64,000 bases of DNA from Rhodococcus coprophilus NBRC 100603 (GTDB lineage: Bacteria > Actinomycetota > Actinomycetes > Mycobacteriales > Mycobacteriaceae): positions 62,001 through 126,000 of the forward strand of contig NZ_BDAM01000003.1 in assembly GCF_001895045.1 (NCBI RefSeq). The letters are read 5' to 3'. The notes beneath the pieces were generated by a model. It was not told the DNA's origin and did not search any database. It saw nothing but the letters and a program-made list of their open reading frames with translations. Positions within the stretch are counted from its first letter, which is position 1; each line of letters opens with the position of its first letter. Positions 1-7,599 of the stretch are shown here, in pieces. A program made the translations under genes and the position numbers.

Positions 1-358
1 TTTCACCGCCGATCGCCGCGACATGCCGGGCACTGAGAACGGTCATCTTCGCCGGCACATCGTTGGTGGTGTCGTCGATGTGCCAGCTCAGCGTGCCCTT
101 GAGGTACTCTGCGGACCGCGTCTTCGCCGGGTCCAGAGAGACCGTCATGATCTCCTCCCCCGGTATCGGCTGCACCACGGTGCCGAGCTTTCGACTGAAG
201 GCGATCTGAGCTTCGTCGTCGAGGTGAAGGCCCCGGATGAGCAGTACCCCCCGCCACTTCAGCGCCTCGGTCAGTCGAGGGACCACCGCCTCGTCCAGAC
301 TCTCGACACCGGTGACTTCGACACCGAATGCCGGAGTGAGCGCTCGAGTCTCGATCAT
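1..358 (-). CDS. TauD/TfdA-family 2-oxoglutarate-dependent dioxygenase, N-terminal part
   Basis: The reading frame is open from an ATG at 358 to the window edge, so only the first 119 residues are seen. They read like the N-terminus of TauD/TfdA non-haem iron dioxygenases, which hydroxylate a substrate while decarboxylating 2-oxoglutarate to succinate. Supporting motifs are the early strand 'FGVEVTGVES', the 'RGVLLIRG' segment, and WHIDDT around residues 92-97, whose H93 and D95 would be the first two iron ligands (HxD). A GGAG sits 7 nt before the ATG. The distal His and the Arg that holds the cosubstrate lie outside the window. It is the last visible gene of a minus-strand run with two NTF2-fold proteins and a Rieske oxygenase, which suggests a catabolic role. 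The substrate cannot be named. Confidence 0.8.
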   Translation of the reverse strand, partial: MIETRALTPAFGVEVTGVESLDEAVVPRLTEALKWRGVLLIRGLHLDDEAQIAFSRKLGTVVQPIPGEEIMTVSLDPAKTRSAEYLKGTLSWHIDDTTNDVPAKMTVLSARHVAAIGGE

Positions 359-416
359 GAAAAATCTCCGTTCGTACTCGATCGATCCCGGCCTGCTGCA
401 GACCGGAGACCACACA

Positions 417-956
417 TCAGATGGATACGCCGGCCCTGTCGAGGCAGCGGTGAACGGCTTCCATGTAGGCGGTTTGACCGTGGAACGGACCACTCACGCC
501 GATCGCGACTTCGAGGAAGGGGCTGTACTCGTCGTTGACATGGGTTTCCCACCGCGTGATCTCGGCGTCGTCGTTCGTCTCGACGAAGCTGTACGAATAG
601 AACCCCATCGTGACGCCGTCCGCCTTGGTTCCTTCCCAACGGGTCTTCATGACGAAGCCGTTGTCGGCAGGCCAGTAGTCGAAGCTCTTCGGCTTCCAGT
701 CCGGAAAGGTCAGGGAGTACGCCTTCGCTTCCAACGTCGACGTCCGGGCCGTGTCCTCTGCGACCTCGCTCATCCGAATGACCTGTTCGCCCGTGAAGTA
801 CGGCGACGTGTAGATGGCGTCGGCAGCGAACTTCCAGGCCCCGTCACTGTTTTCGCCCGCGTATTCTTCCCCGTCCTTGACACCCTGGCGCAGGTACGCG
901 TTACCGTAGCTCTCGGCCATCCGGCGATGCTGAGCGATGCGTTCTTCGACGTTCAT
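417..956 (-). CDS. NTF2-like (SnoaL-type) hypothetical protein
   Basis: A 179-residue acidic protein starting MNVEERIAQHRR. The ATG at 956 has AGAGGAG 6 nt upstream, so I prefer it to the in-frame start at 977. Alternating short helices and Trp/Tyr-rich strands (for example DGAWKFAADAIYTSPYF and TRWETHVNDEYSPFLEVAIGVSGPF) look like the cone-shaped NTF2/SnoaL fold used by small cyclases, isomerases, dehydratases and ring-hydroxylating dioxygenase beta subunits. There is no signal peptide or membrane segment. It lies between the TauD-like gene and a second protein of the same size class, downstream of a Rieske oxygenase. A role in the same pathway is inferred from position only. Confidence 0.7.
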   Translation of the reverse strand: MNVEERIAQHRRMAESYGNAYLRQGVKDGEEYAGENSDGAWKFAADAIYTSPYFTGEQVIRMSEVAEDTARTSTLEAKAYSLTFPDWKPKSFDYWPADNGFVMKTRWEGTKADGVTMGFYSYSFVETNDDAEITRWETHVNDEYSPFLEVAIGVSGPFHGQTAYMEAVHRCLDRAGVSI

Positions 957-1031
957 TCGATCTCCTCTTGGATACACGTAGTCGTTCGATCTCGGTCACC
1001 TCGGCGTTCCCCAGCGGGAGACACCGATAGG

Positions 1032-1496
1032 TCATTCCTGAATTCCGACACCCTCATAGCTCGCAAGCATCCCGGCCTCGGGCATCGCCATCTGCAGATA
1101 CACGTCGATGTGGCGAATCTTCCCGGCCTCGTCGAATTCGAAGGCCGCCAGTGAATTCACCACGTTACTGAATTCCCCTACGCTGCTTCGCTCCTCGAGC
1201 TCGAGGAATACCAGCCCCGGCGTTTCGGTGACGCGCTTGAACACACCCTCCCACTCGGACGACGACGCCCAGTTCGTGAGGAAGTCGGTGTACTGCTCCC
1301 AGTTCATAACCTCTTTGAAGTTGCCCACTCGCTCGAATTCGTCGACCGCGACGAGCTCCGCCAGGGGCTCCCAGCTCCGGACGGAGAATCCGGAATCCTT
1401 GGCACTGTCCACAATGCGCTTCGTCACCCGGGTGTATTCCAGCACCGCACGAGACAATCCGGTGTACTCGTCGATGACGTCGTCTATCTTCCTCAT
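1032..1496 (-). CDS. NTF2-like (SnoaL-type) hypothetical protein
   Basis: A 154-residue protein, MRKIDDVIDEYTGLSRAVLEY, with an N-terminal helical segment and then strands such as PGLVFLELEERSSVGEFSNVVNSLAAFEFDEAGKIRHIDVYLQM. The 'AAFEFDEAGKIRHIDVYLQ' stretch resembles the signature strand pair of SnoaL-like proteins. It sits 46 bp downstream of the Rieske gene and 76 bp upstream of the other NTF2-like gene, all on one strand, so co-transcription is likely. It may be an accessory or beta-type subunit, or a separate small enzyme for the Rieske product. Neither can be decided from sequence alone. Confidence 0.7.
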   Translation of the reverse strand: MRKIDDVIDEYTGLSRAVLEYTRVTKRIVDSAKDSGFSVRSWEPLAELVAVDEFERVGNFKEVMNWEQYTDFLTNWASSSEWEGVFKRVTETPGLVFLELEERSSVGEFSNVVNSLAAFEFDEAGKIRHIDVYLQMAMPEAGMLASYEGVGIQE

Positions 1497-1541
1497 TGCC
1501 AGAACCTTTCGAGTTTTCGTTCGCCGAGACCGAGAACGGCG

Positions 1542-2939
1542 TCAGCCCTTGCCTGCGAGGTAGCGATCCAGTACCGAATGGAATTTCGCGATGGGGACTT
1601 CTTCCCTGATGAGGGACATGTATTCGAGGGACTTGTTGCGCAAGCCGATCTGCTGGCGTGGCATCTGCTCGTAATCCTGTTGGAGCGCAAGGAAATACTT
1701 GAAGCTCCCTGGCTCCTCGACCTCGATCTGTTGCGCCCGGGCCGCCTCGCGATATTCCGCGGGCAGGTACATGACGCTGATGATCTGCCAGACGCATCGG
1801 GCGGGGTCACCGTCGGGATGCGGTGTGGCGACGATAACGGTCGCCTCTCCCGCCCGCACCGTCATGAAGAAATTCGGGAAGAGCACCCAGCCGTGATTGT
1901 CACTCATCTGCGCGTCGGTGAGTCCGCTGACGTCGAACCCCATCCCGGTGAGCGTTTCGCGGGTGGCTTGCTGGAGCAACGACCGACCCGAGACTCCCTC
2001 CGGATATTCCAGCACCCCGTCGGTGTTGCGGTACGAGTCGGCGAGCTCCTCGAGACGGGGAAGGTAGGCCGCGATCCCCGGAAACGTGCCCGGGAGTTCC
2101 CTGATCCCTTCGAGTTCGTCTTCCGGACCGAAGTTCTCCACATTCTTGACCTCGAAGGGAGCGACCGAGACGCTGTGGTCTTCGAAGAAGCGGTACCGGA
2201 CGGTGGTCGGATCGATATTGATCACCCGAAGCAGTTCCGGATGAATTCCGGCGATGTGGTAGCCCTCGGAGAAGGCGTCGATGACCACCTTCCAGTTGCA
2301 TTCCAGGCTCTCGCGAACATTGAGCACGGTGGTCATTTCATCCAAGTGGTACGGCGCGAGGAGTTCCGCGACTTCGTCTCCGAAGAACTCGACGAGCGGT
2401 GCTGCGTTCGGATCCGGATTGATGAAAACGAACCCGGCGAAACACTCGACCGACACCTGCAGAAGTGAGTGTTCGGCTTTGTCGATCTCCGCATCGAGAT
2501 CCGACCTGCCGACGCCCACGAGATTGCCCTGCAAATCATAGGACCACAGGTGGTAGGGGCAGTTGATCCGAGCGCCGCCGCCTGTGCCCCGGCACAGGAT
2601 GTTCCCACGATGCCGGCAGGCGTTGACGAACCCCCGGATCACGCCGTCCCTGCCCCGGACGATGAAATAGGACTGATCGAAGATATGGAACTCTTTGCGA
2701 TCTCCCGCGTCGGGCAACTCGTCGGCACGGCCCACCACCTGCCACACACGTTCCCAGATCGAGACCCGCTCCCGCTCAGCGTATTCGCGGGATGTGTAGC
2801 GATCGGTCGTGATCTGCAGCGTCAACGGAGTGAAGTCGAGATCCGACAGGCCCGGTCCCGAATCGACCCATTGCCCCGGCCTCACCGATTCTCCTGCTTC
2901 CACAGGTTGCCCTGTACTCACCGATTCGACAGACACCAT
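1542..2939 (-). CDS. Rieske [2Fe-2S] aromatic ring-hydroxylating oxygenase, alpha subunit
   Basis: This 465-residue cytoplasmic oxygenase would take electrons from a reductase and activate O2 at a mononuclear iron to hydroxylate or demethylate its substrate. The Rieske motif is complete: CRHRG (C108, H110) and CPYHLW (C127, H130). The catalytic domain carries DAFSEGYHIAGIHPE, with bridging D221 and iron ligands H228 and H233. Length is normal for the family. I use ATG 2939 because AAAGGA-CGAGGA precedes it, while the ATG at 2954 has no ribosome binding site. No ferredoxin or reductase gene is visible nearby. The two NTF2-like genes follow directly, and a 16-bp palindrome lies 133 bp upstream. 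Substrate unknown. Confidence 0.9.
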   Translation of the reverse strand: MVSVESVSTGQPVEAGESVRPGQWVDSGPGLSDLDFTPLTLQITTDRYTSREYAERERVSIWERVWQVVGRADELPDAGDRKEFHIFDQSYFIVRGRDGVIRGFVNACRHRGNILCRGTGGGARINCPYHLWSYDLQGNLVGVGRSDLDAEIDKAEHSLLQVSVECFAGFVFINPDPNAAPLVEFFGDEVAELLAPYHLDEMTTVLNVRESLECNWKVVIDAFSEGYHIAGIHPELLRVINIDPTTVRYRFFEDHSVSVAPFEVKNVENFGPEDELEGIRELPGTFPGIAAYLPRLEELADSYRNTDGVLEYPEGVSGRSLLQQATRETLTGMGFDVSGLTDAQMSDNHGWVLFPNFFMTVRAGEATVIVATPHPDGDPARCVWQIISVMYLPAEYREAARAQQIEVEEPGSFKYFLALQQDYEQMPRQQIGLRNKSLEYMSLIREEVPIAKFHSVLDRYLAGKG

Positions 2940-3071
2940 TCCTCGTCCTTTCATGCGAAACCACAGAGCTGGACGCCCGGCGCAACTCGCTCCGAGCAGG
3001 AAAAGGTCAGGTGGGTTTCGCCCCCACGACGTCGGCCCACCTGTGCATCGCCCCGAGCCCCCTCAGGAATC

Positions 3072-3087
3072 AATCAATCGATTGATT
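3072..3087. promoter_or_regulatory. 16-bp perfect palindrome, candidate operator
   Basis: The arms AATCAATC and GATTGATT are exact reverse complements with no spacer. The site lies in the non-coding stretch upstream of the Rieske oxygenase gene, 133 bp before its start. AT-rich palindromes in a GC-rich genome are typical repressor sites. The cognate regulator is not identified; the TetR gene at 4443-5054 is one candidate. Confidence 0.4.
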
Positions 3088-3130
3088 TCTATATGATGAA
3101 GGTCACATTCAATGGTGTCAATGGGCTACG

Positions 3131-3453
3131 TCACAACACATGAAGGAATTCTTTGCACTCCCCGACCGCCCCGCGATCGGCGTACAGGGATTCGAAGGCC
3201 CTGGCGGACAACGCGTCACCGACAAAGGCACGACCGGAGAAAACCCCGGGCGTGCCTGGAACCGCTCCAGCGGGCTGAACGTCGACGAGTCGGAAATCGA
3301 GGCCGTGGTTTGCGAACACACCCTTGCCGATCCCCATGGGACGGCCTCGTTGCAGAGCCCCAGCGTGGTGACACGCAGTGGCACAAGACGGTTGTCGCCG
3401 GCCGTGACCCGTGCCGCCCCGGAGCCGCTCGAACATTGCGAGTCATCGAGCAC
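3131..3453 (-). pseudogene. Frameshifted fragment resembling an SsuA/NMT1-type ABC substrate-binding protein
   Basis: Two minus-strand frames join into one meaningful peptide. Frame one reads VPLRVTTLGLCNEAVP; frame two continues MGIGKGVFANHGLDFRLVDVQ. Together they look like the N-terminus of nitrate/sulfonate/NMT1-type binding proteins, where a 'GIAKGFFAKHGLDVELV' segment is typical. The frames meet near 3336, where the strand reads GTCCC then ATGGGG, and one extra C would restore the frame. The following residues to the TGA at 3131 do not clearly match the family, and there is no signal peptide or full-length body (about 300 residues expected). It fills most of the 608-bp gap between the Rieske and esterase genes. 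I recognised it by eye only. Confidence 0.35.
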
Positions 3454-3547
3454 CGCCGATCCCTTGACAGCCTGACCTCACCGTCGGATGATCAGCGAAA
3501 CATGTCGCCGATTCGGTGGGAGTCCCGTGCGTACAGGTGCCGCCCGT

Positions 3548-4417
3548 ATGAGAGTCGCCGGATCCGTACTCATGACTGCAGTTTTCGTGACGCTTCTGCC
3601 TGCGTCCCAGTCCGCGTCGGCCACTCCGCTCTACGATTCGTATGTTGCGCTCGGGGATTCGTTCACCTCCGGTCCCGGGATTCCGCCTACGGTGTCGGAG
3701 GAATGCGGACGGTCGAGCAGCAACTATCCGACCCTGGTCTCGGAAGTATTGAACGTCTCCCGGTTCATCGACGTGTCGTGCGGCGCCGCGGTGAGCACCG
3801 ACTTCACCGAATCCCAGTCGACGTTCGGCGGCGGCGGCGTGCTGCCGCAGTACGACGCCTTGACACCCGACGTCGACCTCGTGACGGTCGGCATCGGCGG
3901 GAACGACATCGGCGGGAACGACATCGGTCTGGTCCAGTTGGCGATCGGATGCATCAATCTGCGCCCGCCGCCCGATGGGCAGTCCTGTGCCGTGACGAAC
4001 ACCGCGGCCGGTTCCGACCGGGTCGACGCCGCGATCGACGCCTTCGGTCCGCGTTACGGAACGATCACCCAGGAGATCCGGGATCGTTCCCCGAACGCGA
4101 GGATCGTATTCGTCGGCTATCCCACGGCCATCCGCGACGGCGGATGCTTCCCCGACCAGCGGATGTGGCCTGAGGATGCGACCTACCTCCAGGACAAACT
4201 CGACAGGCTGAACGACGTCATGCGCCGGCACGTGCAGGATTCGGGCGCGGAGTACATCGATCTGACCGCGTCGACCGTCGGGCACGACTCGTGCGCCGAC
4301 CCCGCAGAGCGCTGGATGGAAGGCCTTTCACCGGTCACCGAGGCAATCCCCCTGCATCCTAATGCTGCCGGGCACCGCAACGCCGCCGACCGGATCGTGG
4401 CCTCGCTGCTGGGATGA
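3548..4417 (+). CDS. Secreted SGNH/GDSL-family esterase
   Basis: The protein has an N-terminal signal peptide (MRVAGSVLMTAVFVTLLPAS then SASA, cleavage near residue 26) and a mature SGNH hydrolase of about 263 residues. Block I is VALGDSFTSG with nucleophile S38, block III is GGND, and block V is LHPNAAGH with catalytic H270. The usual Asp three residues before that His is replaced by Ile, as in actinobacterial esterases that use a main-chain carbonyl instead. Six cysteines would allow the three disulfides typical of this secreted group. Start 3548 gives the clean signal peptide; an upstream in-frame ATG at 3488 is possible. A 15-bp tandem repeat duplicates the GGND block (see findings). Natural substrate unknown, probably lipid or acyl esters. 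Confidence 0.85.
   Translation: MRVAGSVLMTAVFVTLLPASQSASATPLYDSYVALGDSFTSGPGIPPTVSEECGRSSSNYPTLVSEVLNVSRFIDVSCGAAVSTDFTESQSTFGGGGVLPQYDALTPDVDLVTVGIGGNDIGGNDIGLVQLAIGCINLRPPPDGQSCAVTNTAAGSDRVDAAIDAFGPRYGTITQEIRDRSPNARIVFVGYPTAIRDGGCFPDQRMWPEDATYLQDKLDRLNDVMRRHVQDSGAEYIDLTASTVGHDSCADPAERWMEGLSPVTEAIPLHPNAAGHRNAADRIVASLLG
3896..3925 (+). repeat. 15-bp tandem duplication inside the esterase gene
   Basis: The 15-mer ggcgggaacgacatc occurs twice back to back at 3896-3910 and 3911-3925. It is in frame and repeats Gly-Gly-Asn-Asp-Ile, the block III motif that forms the oxyanion hole of SGNH hydrolases. Confidence 0.95.
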
Positions 4418-4442
4418 ACCCGACCGGCCGCGCGGCCCTTCG

Positions 4443-5054
4443 CTATCCGAGGGAAGCATGTACCGCCGCTGCAAGAAGTGCGGCGACCGTCTGACGCATC
4501 ACGGCGGTGGCGCCGTCGACGTCGAGGCCGTACTCGTCGCGCAGCACCGACCAGGACGCCCACGTGCTCGCGATTCCGAGTGCTTGGATCGTCTGCGTCC
4601 GGCGCGAGGCCGGAAGCGGTGCGAGTTCGCGCGCGAAGAGCACCTCGATCTCGTCGGTGACGCGCGCGATGTGCCGCATACGGTTGGTTCGCAACTCCCG
4701 CGAGAACGGCTCTCTCAATCCCGCCGCGCGCGCGTAGGGAGCGATGAACTCGAGCAGTTTCCCGCGTTGAGCGCAGAACTTGTCGACCCGTTCGGGCAGG
4801 TCGAGATCGGGTGAGACCGGCACGAACATCGTGTCCTGGCGGCTGAGAAGTTCGGCACCCGTGGTGCCGAACAGCGTTTCCAGATCGTTGAAGTTTGCCC
4901 ATAGGGCACGCAGGGAGATTCCTGCCTGCTCCGCTATCTGCGCTCCGGTCGGCTTGAGTTCTCCCGCCTCGATCAGAGCGATGTGCGCGTCGATCACGGC
5001 GCGCCGGGTGCGTTCACCGCGTGCGGTCCGCCCGTCCGAGGTGCTGGTCACCAC
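4443..5054 (-). CDS. TetR-family transcriptional regulator
   Basis: A 203-residue one-component repressor-type protein. The N-terminal domain reads TRRAVIDAHIALIEAGE...GAQIAEQAGISLRALWANFNDLETLF, which has the TetR helix-turn-helix layout, followed by an all-helical ligand domain. I chose the GTG at 5054 because GAGG lies 5 nt upstream; a GTG at 5108 is in frame but has a poorer site. It lies 94 bp downstream of an SDR dehydrogenase gene on the same strand and may be its operon partner. It may control the SDR and the divergent liv transporter. Ligand unknown. Confidence 0.85.
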   Translation of the reverse strand: MVTSTSDGRTARGERTRRAVIDAHIALIEAGELKPTGAQIAEQAGISLRALWANFNDLETLFGTTGAELLSRQDTMFVPVSPDLDLPERVDKFCAQRGKLLEFIAPYARAAGLREPFSRELRTNRMRHIARVTDEIEVLFARELAPLPASRRTQTIQALGIASTWASWSVLRDEYGLDVDGATAVMRQTVAALLAAAVHASLG

Positions 5055-5148
5055 CGATTCCTCACCTGCATCGTTCGTGTACTGCTGTGCTCCATTCTGC
5101 CAGTGCACCCGAGCCTGCTCGCGCCGGCATGAACCCGCCCGCCGAGCC

Positions 5149-5916
5149 TCACTCCGCTGCGGCCGTGAGACCGCCGCCGTCGACGGAGAGGATCTGACCG
5201 GTCACCCAGGATGCGTCGTCGGACGCGAGGTAGGCGACCGCCGATGCGACGTCGGACGGCACGCCGAGGCGCTGCATCGGATATCGCGCCGCCACCTGCT
5301 CTTCCCGGCCTTCGTACAGTGCCGCCGCGAAGCGCGTCTTCACCACCGCCGGGGCGACTGCGTTGACACGGATCGCCGGTCCGAGTTCTGCCGCGAGTGA
5401 GCGAGTGAGTTGGTTGAGGGCCGCTTTGCTCACCCCGTAGAACGCAATTCCAGGTGCATGGGAGAACGCAGATACGGACGAGATGTTCACGACCGCACCA
5501 CCTTCGGTGGTCAGCGCGGCGAAGCGCTGAGTCCAGGCCAACGCAGCGAGCACGTTCACCTCGAGAATCTTGCGGGCAGCCTCGAGGTCGAGATCGATCA
5601 AAGGACCGTAGACGGGGTTGGTACCGGCGTTGTTGACGAGGATGTCGATCCTGCCGAAACGATCGAGGGCTACCCGCATCACCTCATCGCGGTGGGCCGG
5701 GTCGTGCGCCTTGCCCGCCACACCGCACGCGACCTCGGGTCCGAGCGCCGCGACTGCTTCGGCGAGTGGCTCCGGCGACCTCGCCGTGAGCATCACCCGG
5801 GCGCCCTCCGCCACGAGGCGTTCTGCGATACCGAATCCGATTCCTCGACTGGCACCGGTGACCACCGCGACGCGGCCGTCGAGCCGGCGCGGGGCTCCCT
5901 CGTCGGATGCAACCAC
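5149..5916 (-). CDS. SDR-family NAD(P)-dependent oxidoreductase
   Basis: A 255-residue classical short-chain dehydrogenase. The cofactor motif is VVTGASRGIGFGIA near residues 18-31, followed by NNAG and ISSVSAFS, and the active-site Tyr-x3-Lys is YGVSKAALNQ. The C-terminal WVTGQILSVDGG is typical of the FabG-like group. The nucleotide-binding Arg after strand two (TARSPEPL) suggests NADP(H). Start GTG 5916 is supported by CAGGAG 8 nt upstream; the longer in-frame extension to 5967 is probably untranslated. The gene is divergent from livG (gap 153 bp). It could oxidise an alcohol or reduce a keto or acyl intermediate of the neighbouring catabolic genes. Confidence 0.85.
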   Translation of the reverse strand: MVASDEGAPRRLDGRVAVVTGASRGIGFGIAERLVAEGARVMLTARSPEPLAEAVAALGPEVACGVAGKAHDPAHRDEVMRVALDRFGRIDILVNNAGTNPVYGPLIDLDLEAARKILEVNVLAALAWTQRFAALTTEGGAVVNISSVSAFSHAPGIAFYGVSKAALNQLTRSLAAELGPAIRVNAVAPAVVKTRFAAALYEGREEQVAARYPMQRLGVPSDVASAVAYLASDDASWVTGQILSVDGGGLTAAAE

Positions 5917-6069
5917 AGTCTCGACTCCTGTTCCGTAATGATCAGCCCGGACAGTAGGAACATACACTCACGGTGTTGTAACCTTTCGCTGCAAAGTGAT
6001 GCCGGTCTCACTCGGACCCGGCAGATCGCCCGAAAGTCCGAAGAGGGCACGAGAGAAAGTGCACCCGCT

Positions 6070-6873
6070 GTGCAATCAATCGTCACCCGGAGTGAACCTC
6101 CGATCCGGCTCCGACTCGACGGCATCGAGGTTCGCTTCGGCGGCCTCGTCGCTCTCGAAGACGTGTCGCTGCAGGTACCGGCCGGCTCGGTGGTCGGCGT
6201 CATGGGCCCCAACGGCGCGGGGAAGACGACGCTGTTCAACGTCGTCTGCGGATTCCAGCGTCCGCGCGCCGGGACGCTGTCGTTCGACGGCCGCCCGGTG
6301 CGCCCCGCACCTCACCGCCTGGTCCGGCACGGGGTAGCGCGCACGTTGCAGGGACTCGGACTCTTCGGTGGACTCACCGTCCTCGAGAACGTCGCCGCGG
6401 GTGCGTCGCTGTCCCATCGCGCACCGTTCGTGACGAGCCTGCTCGGGTTGCCGTCCGGCGCGCGAACCCAGCGGGCGGCCCGAGACGCGGCTGCAACGCT
6501 GCTCGACGAGTTCGGGATCGGCGACTACGCACAGTCCCTCCCCCCGGCGCTCCCCTACGCGGTGGCGAAGAAAGTGGCGCTCGCACGCGCCCTCATCTCG
6601 GACCCGACGTTGCTCCTTCTCGACGAGCCCGCAGGTGGCCTGGACAGCGCCGACATCGAGGAACTCGGAACGCTGATCCGCCGGCTACCCGCGCGCGGCG
6701 ACGGGTCACGCTCGGTAATGCTGGTGGAACACAACGTCGATCTGATCATGTCGGTGTGCGATCACATCGTCGTCCTCGACTTCGGCAAGGTGATCGCCGC
6801 GGGCACCCCCGACGAGATCCGTGCAGATCCGCTGGTTGCTGCGGCCTACCTCGGCGGAAAGGACGCGGCGTGA
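6070..6873 (+). CDS. livG: ABC transporter ATPase, branched-chain amino-acid type (LivG-like)
   Basis: A 267-residue ATPase that powers a HAAT-family importer with LivF. Walker A is GPNGAGKTTL, followed by the LivG-type Q-loop region RTLQGLGLF, Walker B LLLLDEPAGG and the H-loop MLVEHNVDLI. The usual LSGGQ signature is degenerate: the position reads LPYAVAKKVALARAL. The C-terminus (DEIRADPLVAAAYLG) is the LivG tail. GTG 6070 is the likely start, with a GAGAGAAAG about 10 nt upstream; the open frame further upstream is antisense to the SDR gene. Its stop overlaps the livF start (GTGA). The five genes to 10846 form one operon. Transport of aromatic or branched carboxylates is as likely as amino acids, given the catabolic neighbours. 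Confidence 0.9.
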   Translation: MQSIVTRSEPPIRLRLDGIEVRFGGLVALEDVSLQVPAGSVVGVMGPNGAGKTTLFNVVCGFQRPRAGTLSFDGRPVRPAPHRLVRHGVARTLQGLGLFGGLTVLENVAAGASLSHRAPFVTSLLGLPSGARTQRAARDAAATLLDEFGIGDYAQSLPPALPYAVAKKVALARALISDPTLLLLDEPAGGLDSADIEELGTLIRRLPARGDGSRSVMLVEHNVDLIMSVCDHIVVLDFGKVIAAGTPDEIRADPLVAAAYLGGKDAA

Positions 6874-7589
6874 GCACACCACTCCTGCGTGTCGAAAACC
6901 TCACCGGCGGATACGGTCCCGTGCCGGTACTGCACGAGGTCAGCTTCGACGTCCCGTCGGGTACGATCGCAGCCGTCGTCGGCGCCAACGGTGCCGGGAA
7001 AACGACCCTGCTGCGCGCACTGTCGGGAATGCTGCCTGCCGTCCAGGGATCGATCAGTGTGTCGGGCAGTCCCGTGCTGGGTGTCCCGACGGAAAAACTC
7101 GTGCACCACGGCGTTGCCCACGTGCCCGAGGGCCGTGGCGTGATCGGCGAATTGACCGTCGAGGAGAATCTGCGGCTCGGTGGACTCTGGCGCAAGGACC
7201 GCGCGGACACCAAGCGCGCCATCGCCGAGATGTACGAGATGTTCGAACCTCTCGCCCGTCGACGGAACAGCAGCGGCCATCAACTCTCCGGGGGCGAGCG
7301 GCAGATGCTCGCGATCGGTCGTGCGCTGGTCGCACGGCCGTCGCTGCTGCTTCTCGACGAGCCGTCGCTGGGGCTCGCGCCGCGCATCGTGGACCTCATC
7401 ATGACGGTCCTGCGCGACCTGCGTGACCGCACCGGACTGACTGTGGTGCTCGTCGAACAGAACGTTCACAGCGCGCTCCCGATCGCCGACCAGGCGATCG
7501 TGCTGGCGCTGGGTCGCATCGTCGTCGCCACGTCGGCCGCAGAACTCGTGATGGACAGCGACTTCCGCACCGCCTACCTGGGATTCTGA
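6870..7589 (+). CDS. livF: ABC transporter ATPase, branched-chain amino-acid type (LivF-like)
   Basis: A 239-residue ATPase, the usual LivF length. It shows Walker A GANGAGKTTL, the LivF-specific HVPEGRGVIGELTVEENL, signature LSGGERQMLAIGRAL, Walker B LLLLDEPSLGL and H-loop VVLVEQNVHSAL. Unlike LivG, the signature motif is intact, so this subunit may carry the competent ATP site. The GTG start overlaps the livG stop in GTGA, with GGAAAGGA upstream, which indicates translational coupling. Confidence 0.93.
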   Translation: MSTPLLRVENLTGGYGPVPVLHEVSFDVPSGTIAAVVGANGAGKTTLLRALSGMLPAVQGSISVSGSPVLGVPTEKLVHHGVAHVPEGRGVIGELTVEENLRLGGLWRKDRADTKRAIAEMYEMFEPLARRRNSSGHQLSGGERQMLAIGRALVARPSLLLLDEPSLGLAPRIVDLIMTVLRDLRDRTGLTVVLVEQNVHSALPIADQAIVLALGRIVVATSAAELVMDSDFRTAYLGF

Positions 7590-7599
7590 GGAGTAACCG

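Noticed and set aside
3140-3475. Plus-strand 111-codon ORF in the Rieske-esterase gap
   Set aside because: No ribosome binding site and no recognisable fold; the minus-strand frames give a more meaningful peptide.
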